From Bacteriovoracaceae bacterium (GTDB taxonomy: Bacteria > Bdellovibrionota > Bacteriovoracia > Bacteriovoracales > Bacteriovoracaceae), in assembly GCA_024711325.1 (NCBI GenBank), contig JANJTC010000005.1, positions 372,001 through 436,000 of the forward strand: DNA of 64,000 nt, in the 5' to 3' direction. Numbering within the stretch: the first letter of the stretch is position 1; every line of letters starts with the position of its first letter. Below, in pieces: positions 16,937 to 25,119 of the stretch. The notes beneath the pieces are model-generated. The model was not told where the DNA came from. It worked only from the letters and a program-made list of their open reading frames with translations, and searched no databases. The position numbers and the translations under genes are program-made.

Positions 16937-17307
16937 TTAACATTTCTCTCTATGGCATTGGCATCTATCATCGACTGGTCTTTGAACCTGCAGAATGATT
17001 GTTCTTGATTGAGAGAATCTTTAAGGATGAGAACTTCTAACTTCAATTGATGGCAAATCAGTGCAGCGGGATTTTGTCCATTGATACCTAATGGGCGAGT
17101 AGGCATACTGATTTTCGATAAGAAAAGTTTTTTCGCCTGGCAGGTTTGACCTTCATCCAGACAAGAAGCTGTGATCCAGCCGCGGATTGATTGACTCCAA
17201 CAAAGCTTTTCTTTTAATTGATGGCCCTGAAAGATTTCACAATTAGCAGCGAAGGCGCCACTTGAAAGCGATATAAGAAAGAGAAAACTAAGTTTTAATA
17301 CGTTCAT
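16933..17307 (-). CDS. Small secreted six-cysteine protein
   Basis: 124 residues from ATG at 17307, chosen for the TAGGAT ribosome site 5 bases upstream and a clean signal peptide ending AFAA. The track's longer start adds a polar 14-residue leader. The mature chain has exactly six cysteines (23, 36, 49, 56, 85, 106), enough for three disulphides. No family recognised. Because its stop overlaps the start of the papain-like protease, it may be an inhibitor, chaperone or cofactor of that enzyme, which is inference from position alone. Confidence 0.6.
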   Translation of the reverse strand: MNVLKLSFLFLISLSSGAFAANCEIFQGHQLKEKLCWSQSIRGWITASCLDEGQTCQAKKLFLSKISMPTRPLGINGQNPAALICHQLKLEVLILKDSLNQEQSFCRFKDQSMIDANAIERNVK

Positions 17308-17369
17308 AAAAATCCTACCTTCTTCATTATGTCTTAAGGTTGAAGACATACGAAGAAGGTAAGATTTGC

Positions 17370-18692
<1,323 letters not shown>

Positions 18693-18693
18693 T

Positions 18694-18729
18694 CAAATAA
18701 AAAGAGGGAGAAATGTTTCCATTTCTCCC
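18694..18729 (-). terminator. Intrinsic terminator of the upstream small gene
   Basis: GGGAGAAATG-TTTC-CATTTCTCCC, a perfect 10-bp stem. On the minus strand it is followed by TCTTTTTATTT. It lies 38 bases after the stop of the gene at 18767 and before purA. Confidence 0.9.
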
Positions 18730-18766
18730 CCGGGAAAGGCCTAAACACACCTGGGAGGAATAATGT

Positions 18767-19111
18767 TTAGGCTATCGATCTGAGTTCTAAACGACTTTGC
18801 AATGTGTCGAGAACAGTCTGGAATTCACTCAGAGAAGGCAAGTTACCGAAATGAGTGTTCTCATGCATGTTCATCGAAACAAAATCAAAAATTTCCACTG
18901 GTGTTGATTTCTCATGGCCTTTTTGAAAGGCGCGCCAGTTGGATTTTCCTGTCTTTCTATAATTATCGAAAAGGTTCTCCACCATTTCCTGTTTGGTCTT
19001 GACACCGACTCCAACCACTTGCCCGCTTGAGTCGATCTCCAGATACCAGACTCGATAATCATTCTGATTTTTGGGGTGCTGTTTTGATTCCACTGCGATG
19101 GCCAGAAACAT
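18767..19111 (-). CDS. Hypothetical protein, 114 residues
   Basis: No family recognised. The start at 19111 is fixed by a near-perfect AAGGAGGT seven bases upstream, which the track's longer ORF from 19189 would place inside the coding region. The protein is soluble, with a strand-rich N-terminal half (WYLEIDSSGQVVGVGVKTKQ) and a helical rest, and no signal peptide or metal motif. It is monocistronic with a promoter candidate at 19264-19291, a structured leader of about 145 bases, and a strong terminator. Such careful packaging suggests it is expressed well. Confidence 0.6.
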   Translation of the reverse strand: MFLAIAVESKQHPKNQNDYRVWYLEIDSSGQVVGVGVKTKQEMVENLFDNYRKTGKSNWRAFQKGHEKSTPVEIFDFVSMNMHENTHFGNLPSLSEFQTVLDTLQSRLELRSIA

Positions 19112-19177
19112 AAGGGACCTCCTTGCTCTCGCGAAAGATGCGACATCTTGTCGATCTAATTCCGTGTGTGTGTTTGG

Positions 19178-19221
19178 AAGGTCATCCACAGCGTCCCCAT
19201 CCTAGAGATCCGGATGACCTT
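19178..19221 (-). other. Structured leader hairpin of the 114-residue gene
   Basis: AAGGTCATCC and GGATGACCTT form a perfect 10-bp stem with a 24-base loop in the minus-strand leader. On that strand the loop contains GGGGAC, complementary to GTCCC directly after the Shine-Dalgarno, so a pseudoknot over the ribosome site is possible. Confidence 0.45.
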
Positions 19222-19263
19222 TCTCGCATCCTGCTTATCTTAAGGATTCCTTATGCCCCTACG

Positions 19264-19291
19264 ATTGTAACGAGAATTTCACTAACATCAA
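19264..19291 (-). promoter_or_regulatory. Promoter of the 114-residue gene
   Basis: On the minus strand TTGATG, 16 bases, TACAAT. Predicted start near 19257, giving a leader of about 145 bases. Confidence 0.5.
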
Positions 19292-19373
19292 CTCATCTGT
19301 TTTAGAGAGAAAGACAGAGTGAAGTAGAGTCAAAAAGGGACTTGCTCAACTGTTTCTGAAGTTCTGAGGACTT

Positions 19374-19394
19374 GCCCCTATCAGTGGTAGGGGC
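19374..19394 (+). other. Hairpin upstream of murJ
   Basis: GCCCCTA-TCAGTGG-TAGGGGC, perfect 7-bp stem with 7-base loop, about 90 bases before the murJ start. No T-run. Operator or mRNA leader hairpin; role unknown. Confidence 0.4.
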
Positions 19395-19484
19395 GAAATA
19401 GGACCAAATCCTGAGTGAAAAACTTTAAATGTTTGTGTTTCCAAAAATTCTTCTTCGAGCGAAACTACCCTGCATAGGAGTTCT

Positions 19485-21044
19485 ATGTCGGTTATTCGTT
19501 CTAGCATTAAAATGGCGATTGCTACTTTTTGTTCTCGTATCCTGGGACTCGTCAGAGAACAGGTGATGGCAGCTTATTTTGGTGCTTCCGGAGTGACGGA
19601 TGCATTCCTGGTGGCCTACCGAATTCCCAATTTACTGCGTGATCTTTTTGCTGAAGGCGCTTTTTCCTCTGCCTTCGTACCCACCTTTGTTGAGGCCAAT
19701 CAAGAGTCACAAAACGAATCCCGCCAGCTTTTGTGGGCCCTATTCTGGATGCTATTTTTTATTACTGGAACCATTTGTCTTGCGACTATGATCTTTGCTC
19801 CAGAATTGATTTCACTTTTTGCTCCCGCTTTTATTAAGGATCCTGAGAAATTTCAAATCACAGTTAATCTGACCCGAATCATGGCCCCTTTTTTAACCTT
19901 TGTTTCTCTGGCCGCCTTATTCATGGGTGCCCTTAATTCTTTGAAAATATTTTTTGTGCCGGCCCTGGCCCCGGCTTCTTATAATGTGATGAGCATTCTT
20001 TCTATGGTGGGACTTTCCGGGGTCCTTCATAAGATGGGTTATCATCCGATTTACTCTCTCGGCATTGGAGCAATGTTGGGTGGTTTCATGCAGGCGATCG
20101 TGCAACTGCCACTGATTTGGCGCAAAGGTTTCAAACCCCTGTGGCCTAAAAAATTCTGGACTCCGCGCTCGACAAAAGTCTTTAAACTCCTGGGGCCGGG
20201 ACTCATTGGTTTTGCAGCGACTCAGGTGAACTTACTCATTACCACTATACTCGCCACTCCCATTATCGGGGCGACTTCATGGCTTAACTATAGTTTTAGA
20301 TTATTTCAGCTTCCCGTGGGGATTCTTTCGGTTTCCATCGGTAATTCCAATCTGGTTCACTTCTCTGAGGCCTGGAAGAAAAAAGATATTGCGGGGGCCA
20401 AGGCTTCCTTACAGCAGAGTTACTATCTTTCTTTTTTAACGGTCATGCCCGCGCTGGTGATTCTCTTTTGTTTATCTGAGGAAATTGTGAATCTGATTTT
20501 TGAGCGGGGAAGGTTTTCCCGGGAAAGCACCCTCATGACGGCCGAAGCCTTAAGGATGTATGCTCTGGGACTGCCTTTTTATGGTCTTTATAAAATTTGG
20601 GTTCCCACTTTTTACGCCCTTGACCGCCAAAAAATTCCTGTTCTGGCCTCTATCTTCTCCATTGCCTTTAATATTGCTTTTTGTTTACTCCTGACACCTT
20701 TCTTTGGATTTAAAATCCTGGCCTTAGGAACCACTCTTTCGGTCTTAGTGAATTCTGCCTTTCAAAGTTGGATTTTAAAGAAAGACCTAAATCTTTCATG
20801 GGGATTTTTCTTTTCGAAACGTATTTTTAAGGTGGTTGGAGCAACGCTCGGTTCCGCCATCATAGCGGAAACCCTTCTCAAAGTAGATTTTTTATCTCAA
20901 CCATTATTGGTTAAATGTTTATATTTAGGACTTCAAATACTCGCAATTGCTACTCTATACCTAACATTCTTACTGCTGATGGGAGAGCGGAGCGCCGTCA
21001 ACGCACTTCTAGAGAAAATCTCAAAAAAGTTAAAGCGAAAGTAA
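19485..21044 (+). CDS. murJ: Lipid II flippase MurJ
   Basis: 519 residues with 14 predicted helices, MOP/MVF family. It moves lipid II to the periplasmic face for peptidoglycan synthesis. The N-terminal signature is clear: FCSRILGLVREQVMAAYFG, then TDAFLVAYRIPNLLRDLFAEGA, then FVPTFVE, all within the first 70 residues, and these include the Arg residues of the central cavity. Loops with KKFWTP and the TM7-8 region LVHFSEAW also match the family. A TAGGAG site precedes the ATG. It appears monocistronic. A small hypothetical gene follows 79 bases later. Confidence 0.95.
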   Translation: MSVIRSSIKMAIATFCSRILGLVREQVMAAYFGASGVTDAFLVAYRIPNLLRDLFAEGAFSSAFVPTFVEANQESQNESRQLLWALFWMLFFITGTICLATMIFAPELISLFAPAFIKDPEKFQITVNLTRIMAPFLTFVSLAALFMGALNSLKIFFVPALAPASYNVMSILSMVGLSGVLHKMGYHPIYSLGIGAMLGGFMQAIVQLPLIWRKGFKPLWPKKFWTPRSTKVFKLLGPGLIGFAATQVNLLITTILATPIIGATSWLNYSFRLFQLPVGILSVSIGNSNLVHFSEAWKKKDIAGAKASLQQSYYLSFLTVMPALVILFCLSEEIVNLIFERGRFSRESTLMTAEALRMYALGLPFYGLYKIWVPTFYALDRQKIPVLASIFSIAFNIAFCLLLTPFFGFKILALGTTLSVLVNSAFQSWILKKDLNLSWGFFFSKRIFKVVGATLGSAIIAETLLKVDFLSQPLLVKCLYLGLQILAIATLYLTFLLLMGERSAVNALLEKISKKLKRK

Positions 21045-21123
21045 AATAAATCAACGCTTTATCTTGTATCACAGGGCCTTTTTAGTTATCCTGTTAATGA
21101 AATACCTATTTAAGGAAGTTTTG

Positions 21124-21567
21124 ATGAAAACTGATTTTGAAACGCTTAAAGCGCTGTCCACATACACGATTAACCATCTCAAACAAGCTGAGATGATCGA
21201 GTTTGCTGCTGACTGCCGTGCTGAATTGATTGAAGCACTTGCTACTGAGTATGGTGTAAGTTTTGCGACTGACGAGAACATTAAAGAGCAGGCGATTGAA
21301 GAAGTTGAAGAAAAATTCGGCGAAGATATCCCTGGCGACATTACTGAAACAGAAATGTTCAATCACGCTCGTAAAGAAATCATCAAGTCATTCAATGGCG
21401 AGAACATTGGTGGGCTTTATCTTATGGAATCTCTCCATAATATCGCTATCCGTGTAAAAAACTTTCTTCTTTCAAATGATCTGATCGAAGACGTTTTTGC
21501 CTCTGATGAAGAGTTAATTGATTTTACTATTGATAAAATTCGCGGATTTGCGCCTAAGCGTAATTAA
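21124..21567 (+). CDS. Small conserved-looking cytoplasmic protein, possibly DUF507-like
   Basis: 147 residues from ATG at 21124, which has AAGGAAG 7 bases upstream. The track's longer start has none. Strongly acidic and helical with no signal or membrane segment. The C-terminal pattern IAIRVKNFLLSNDLIEDVFASDEEL resembles the end of DUF507 proteins, but the match is by memory and weak. Function unknown. Its stop overlaps the convergent gene at 21564 by four bases. Confidence 0.55.
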   Translation: MKTDFETLKALSTYTINHLKQAEMIEFAADCRAELIEALATEYGVSFATDENIKEQAIEEVEEKFGEDIPGDITETEMFNHARKEIIKSFNGENIGGLYLMESLHNIAIRVKNFLLSNDLIEDVFASDEELIDFTIDKIRGFAPKRN

Positions 21568-22163
21568 GCTTTTCCTGCTTGGGATTCACGGATGAAACTT
21601 AAGCAGGCAAGGCTCTCTTCAAAATAGGGGCCTTCAAGTGCTCCGTTTAAAACTGAACTCTTACTTTCAAAGATAAAATAACCAGAGTCATCTAGTCCTC
21701 TCATTAAATAAATATCGTAATAAATCCGGTCCACTTCATTTTTAGAGCCTTTTCCTTCAACCCTGATCATTTCCTGAAAATACTCCTGAATCTTGGGATC
21801 TCTAAATGCCACCCTTGAATCAGTTTCAAACACCACATCCATATCAAATTCAATTTTTTCCAAATTGAGTTTATCTTCCAGGAGGTCAGGCATGCTTTTT
21901 CCCTGATGATCGGGAATGTAGGTATAAAGGGCGTACCATTCATACTTAGTGTCGGTCCGCTCAAAACGCAGTTGTGTATTATTCTGCTCAACTAATGTCC
22001 ACCAACTGGGAATATCAAGGGAGAGGTTACCAAATTGAACCTCATAGGACTCTTCCTTAAAGGTGGTCTTTTCTTGTCCGATAACTTTTAAGGTATAAAA
22101 AGCTGCCCCCAGAACCCCCAAGAGCATTAGCCAATCAAAAATGTGGTTCGAAAAAATATCCAT
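21564..22163 (-). CDS. Hypothetical membrane-anchored protein
   Basis: 199 residues. One N-terminal transmembrane helix (about residues 10-27, WLMLLGVLGAAFYTLKVI), then an extracytoplasmic beta-rich domain with many aromatic residues (FGNLSLDIPSWWTLVEQN). The pattern resembles small domains that measure hydrophobic surfaces, but I know no family. Monocistronic, convergent with the gene above. Confidence 0.5.
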   Translation of the reverse strand: MDIFSNHIFDWLMLLGVLGAAFYTLKVIGQEKTTFKEESYEVQFGNLSLDIPSWWTLVEQNNTQLRFERTDTKYEWYALYTYIPDHQGKSMPDLLEDKLNLEKIEFDMDVVFETDSRVAFRDPKIQEYFQEMIRVEGKGSKNEVDRIYYDIYLMRGLDDSGYFIFESKSSVLNGALEGPYFEESLACLSFIRESQAGKA

Positions 22164-22303
22164 AACTGCCCGAGACTATAGCATAGGTAAAGCTAAAGTT
22201 TCTTCTGATTTCTTCCGATAGTGAAACGTCGTGGGCCTTAAGGTTGGACAATTTTGCCTAACATAGTCCCATTCTGATCAAGTGTTATCATGTTAATTAG
22301 AAT

Positions 22304-22321
22304 TCTCCCCGGGTAGGGAGA
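22304..22321 (+). other. Hairpin before the glycine-rich gene
   Basis: TCTCCC-CGGGTA-GGGAGA, 6-bp stem, 20 bases before the start at 22342. TAGAAT at 22298-22303 may be a -10 box, which would put the hairpin at the 5' end of the mRNA. No good -35 seen. Confidence 0.35.
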
Positions 22322-22341
22322 TCAATATTGGGTAGGACACT

Positions 22342-24561
22342 ATGAATAAGTTTATCCCTCTTTTCTTGGGCTTAATGTTTCCTCTAACGGGAGCATTTGC
22401 TGACACCTTCACGGATGAGGCGGTTGAATTCTGTCGCTCCAAAGGTGGTTCTTACTCCATGGGAAGCATGGTGGAAGAAGGGGAGAATTACTGCAGACAA
22501 GTTATCTGTAAGAAAACGACCTCTGACAAATATGAGCTGAAGGAAGGCGATAAAGGTCCTGAGGCCAACGTTGAGGCCACTAAACGGGTTTGTGTGAAAA
22601 AATCTGTTGTGGATGGGAACTTTGATACTGCCGGTTCTGGCAACTCGTCTGGTTCAGGATCAACTTCTGGTTCTGGTTCAACCGGTGGAGCAACTTCTGG
22701 TTCTGGTTCAACCGGTGGAGCAACTTCGGGTTCAGGTTCGACTGGTGGAGCAACTTCTGGTTCGGGTTCGGCCGGTGGAGCGACTTCTGGCTCAGGCTCT
22801 GGCTCAGGTGATGCTTATTACTGCGAAGAACTTGAAGGTGAAGGTCGAATTTTGCCAGGCAGTCTTTGTTATAATGAATGTAAACCTAAGCGTGATTGGA
22901 AAACACTTTGGACACAAAAGAAATCAGGCTTTGAAAGAGCATCGTGTGTTGAGTGTCTCTTGAAGTATCCAGGGGTGTATCGAGTTAAACGTGAATTTTT
23001 ACCGGTCGGTAAAGATGGCAGAGTCATCGGTGATGTCAGTGTAGATCTCGGAAGAGGTGTGACTGTTAAAACTGGTGTGATCGTCTGTAAAGATAGCAAA
23101 GGTAATATTGTTAATGTTAACGGGACCTCTTGTCCTACTGGAACGACTCTTGTAACTGGCGGTGCTGGAAGCGGCAGCGGTGGAACACTTGTCATTGGTG
23201 GCGGCGCCGTTGGTGGAGCCGTTGGTGGTAGCGGTAATGGAGTTGGTGTCGGTGGAAGCATTGGCATTGGCGGAGGAGTTCAACTTCCTGCTTACTGTCA
23301 CTCTACAAAACAAAAAGATATCGATAAGTGTAGTGCATGGATGCAAGCTAACAAGCGCTTCCTTTGCTCTTCAAGTGGAAATCCATCGCTTTGTATGGGT
23401 AGCGAATATAATGAAATCTCGGCCCGTTATGACACTCAAAATTGTGTGAATTGCGGAGTTGGATCTCGTCAGCAAAGTACTCTTTCTGGAATTGCAGAAA
23501 TAGTAGGTGCCATTGCTCCACCACTGGCGCAGTTTGGTTCGGCCTATGTAGGTGCTAAGGCCTATCAAAGATCAAATGAAGCATGGGCCGGAGCTGCAGA
23601 AGCAGGCTTTGAGCAGTGTCGATTGAATCAAGCGAATTATTTGCAGTATCTATCTTCGAATGAGTTACCAGGCCTAACTCCAGCTCAACAATCTCAAATG
23701 AACTGTAATGGGTTCCAGTTGGGTGGTTATGCTGGTCTTCAAAATCCAGGTCTTGGTGGATACTACGGCGCTGGTTATACTCCCGGCTTTATTGGTGGGA
23801 TGATGGGACCTTACGGTGGCTATAATCCATATGGTGGAGGCGGTTACGTAGGCGGTGCTGTTGGTGGATACGCCGGTGGCATGAATGGCGGGATGGCCGG
23901 CGGATACCCTGGCGGAATGGCTGGCGGATACGTAAACGGTATTTCAATCGCTGGTGGAATCAATGGTGGCTACGCTGGCGGATACCCAGGTGGTTATGCA
24001 GGTGGTGGAGTCGGCGGAATGACCGGTGGATACCCAGGTGGTTATGCTGGCGGAATCGGCGGATACCCTGGTTATGCTGGTGGTGTCGGTGGAGGAATCG
24101 GCGGATACCCTGGTTATGCTGGTGGTGTTGGTGGTGGAATCGGCGGTTATCCTGGCGGCGGCATGGTAGGTGGTATTTCAATCGGTGGTGGAATCGGCGG
24201 CGGATACCCTGGTTATGCAGGTGGCGTCGGCGGTGGAATTGGTGGATACCCAGGCGGATATATGGGTGGTGGACAAGTTGGCGGTGGATACGGCGGCGGT
24301 TACACTGGTGGATACCCGGGAGGCTATGCTGGCGGATATGCTGGTGGTGGTTTCGGTGGTGATCTGGCCGGAAGTCAGCAAGCAGCTAACTATGACCGTA
24401 TGATGCAACAGCAAGGTGCCTCTTACCAGATGGGTATGGGTGGACTTGGTGGTTACAATGGTGGTTACAACACTCAAGCTGGAATGTACCCATCTAATTT
24501 AGGTATCGGCCTCAGTGGACAAGTAGGAATTGGAATTGGCGGAAGTTTCGGAATGTACTAA
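22342..24561 (+). CDS. Large exported glycine-rich repeat protein
   Basis: 739 residues with signal peptide MNKFIPLFLGLMFPLTGAFA. Order of parts: a Cys-containing N-terminal domain (about 25-95); a Ser/Gly linker built from four 10-residue repeats GSGSTGGATS (about 105-155); a middle domain with cysteine pairs (CVEC, CVNCG) and a second Gly-rich linker; and a C-terminal 200-residue run of GGYPGGYAGG-type repeats ending in VGIGIGGSFGMY. The composition suggests a cell-surface or envelope structural protein, possibly adhesive, with paired cysteines in the folded parts. No family recognised. The gene has its own terminator and no operon partner. Confidence 0.7.
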   Translation: MNKFIPLFLGLMFPLTGAFADTFTDEAVEFCRSKGGSYSMGSMVEEGENYCRQVICKKTTSDKYELKEGDKGPEANVEATKRVCVKKSVVDGNFDTAGSGNSSGSGSTSGSGSTGGATSGSGSTGGATSGSGSTGGATSGSGSAGGATSGSGSGSGDAYYCEELEGEGRILPGSLCYNECKPKRDWKTLWTQKKSGFERASCVECLLKYPGVYRVKREFLPVGKDGRVIGDVSVDLGRGVTVKTGVIVCKDSKGNIVNVNGTSCPTGTTLVTGGAGSGSGGTLVIGGGAVGGAVGGSGNGVGVGGSIGIGGGVQLPAYCHSTKQKDIDKCSAWMQANKRFLCSSSGNPSLCMGSEYNEISARYDTQNCVNCGVGSRQQSTLSGIAEIVGAIAPPLAQFGSAYVGAKAYQRSNEAWAGAAEAGFEQCRLNQANYLQYLSSNELPGLTPAQQSQMNCNGFQLGGYAGLQNPGLGGYYGAGYTPGFIGGMMGPYGGYNPYGGGGYVGGAVGGYAGGMNGGMAGGYPGGMAGGYVNGISIAGGINGGYAGGYPGGYAGGGVGGMTGGYPGGYAGGIGGYPGYAGGVGGGIGGYPGYAGGVGGGIGGYPGGGMVGGISIGGGIGGGYPGYAGGVGGGIGGYPGGYMGGGQVGGGYGGGYTGGYPGGYAGGYAGGGFGGDLAGSQQAANYDRMMQQQGASYQMGMGGLGGYNGGYNTQAGMYPSNLGIGLSGQVGIGIGGSFGMY
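22661..22800 (+). repeat. 30-base tandem repeat, four copies plus a part
   Basis: Units begin at 22661, 22691, 22721 and 22751 with a partial fifth at 22781, core CAACTTCTGGTTCTGGTTCA. They are in frame (10 codons each) with third-position changes only or nearly so. Likely to vary in copy number between strains. Confidence 0.9.
23752..24362 (+). repeat. Gly-Tyr-Pro repeat tract coding region
   Basis: About 200 codons of degenerate repeats on the theme Gly-Gly-Tyr-Pro-Gly-Gly-Tyr-Ala-Gly-Gly. One longer unit, GGIGGYPGYAGGVGG, recurs three times near 24040-24240. The synonymous codons differ, so expansion is old or selection keeps the protein rather than the DNA. Confidence 0.85.
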
Positions 24562-24591
24562 TTATTTTGTACGAGACTTACGTGTAGAAAT

Positions 24592-24621
24592 AAAAAAGGG
24601 AGCTTTAAGCTCCCTTTTTTT
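24592..24621. terminator. Bidirectional terminator
   Basis: A6-GGGAGC-TTTAA-GCTCCC-T7 between the glycine-rich gene and the convergent zinc-ribbon gene. Works in both directions. Confidence 0.92.
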
Positions 24622-25039
24622 ATGGTTTGTTATGAACCAGTGTTTTTATTTCATGCCGAAAGATGACTTCAATTTTATCATCCACGACTTTTTCTACAAT
24701 ACCGGGACCAAATTTAAGATGATCGATAATATCACCTTGATGAAATTTTCCATCAATGGCGTATGGAGTAGATTTCTTCTTGGTACTCGACATTTTTTCC
24801 ATCCACAGATCGGAAACAGAAATGGCCTTAGAAGGAGCGGATGCTGTTTTACGAGTTCGTGTTTTATTTTGCTTAGAAGATACTGAAGGATCTTTATATG
24901 CCTGCATTGTATTGCAGGTATTGCATTTTACCTTAGCAATATGCTTGGAATCTTTCATAGCAACGATGGTATGACCAAGGTTTAGTTTACATTTCGTGCA
25001 GTATGAAAGCACATCCTTGCCTACCGTTAACTGGGACAT
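24620..25039 (-). CDS. Zinc-ribbon plus Tudor/KOW-like domain protein
   Basis: 139 residues in three parts. Residues 14-42 hold two CxxC pairs (Cys14, Cys17, Cys39, Cys42), a zinc ribbon. Residues about 50-80 are a basic, Ser/Lys-rich linker. Residues about 95-139 (GDIIDHLKFGPGIVEKVVDD, then IEVIFRHEIKTL) match the pattern of the small C-terminal domain of UvrD/PcrA helicases, which contacts RNA polymerase. So it may be an RNA-polymerase- or nucleic-acid-binding adaptor. Divergent from uvrC, 92 bases apart. Function is inferred from pattern only. Confidence 0.6.
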   Translation of the reverse strand: MSQLTVGKDVLSYCTKCKLNLGHTIVAMKDSKHIAKVKCNTCNTMQAYKDPSVSSKQNKTRTRKTASAPSKAISVSDLWMEKMSSTKKKSTPYAIDGKFHQGDIIDHLKFGPGIVEKVVDDKIEVIFRHEIKTLVHNKP

Positions 25040-25119
25040 ATTTTTCCTTTTGATTTAGAATCAGATCAGAGAGTAACGACAACCCATCTATTGTAGCCCA
25101 TTGCACATCGTTACGTAAA

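Larger units (their letters stand above)
19112..19484. other. Intergenic region, divergent leaders
   Basis: 373 bases without a credible gene. It holds the minus-strand leader and promoter of the small gene, one long inverted repeat (19178-19221) and one GC-rich hairpin (19374-19394) before murJ. Two similar phrases, GGGACTTGC and AGGACTTGC, lie about 35 bases apart near 19338 and 19370. Confidence 0.5.

Noticed and set aside
22661-22800. Regular 30-base repeats, considered as a CRISPR array
   Set aside because: They are directly adjacent without spacers, in frame, and encode GSGSTGGATS.
22607-24477. Other-frame and opposite-strand ORFs in the glycine-rich gene
   Set aside because: Shadows of low-complexity GGN codons; His/Thr/Ser-rich translations and no start signals.
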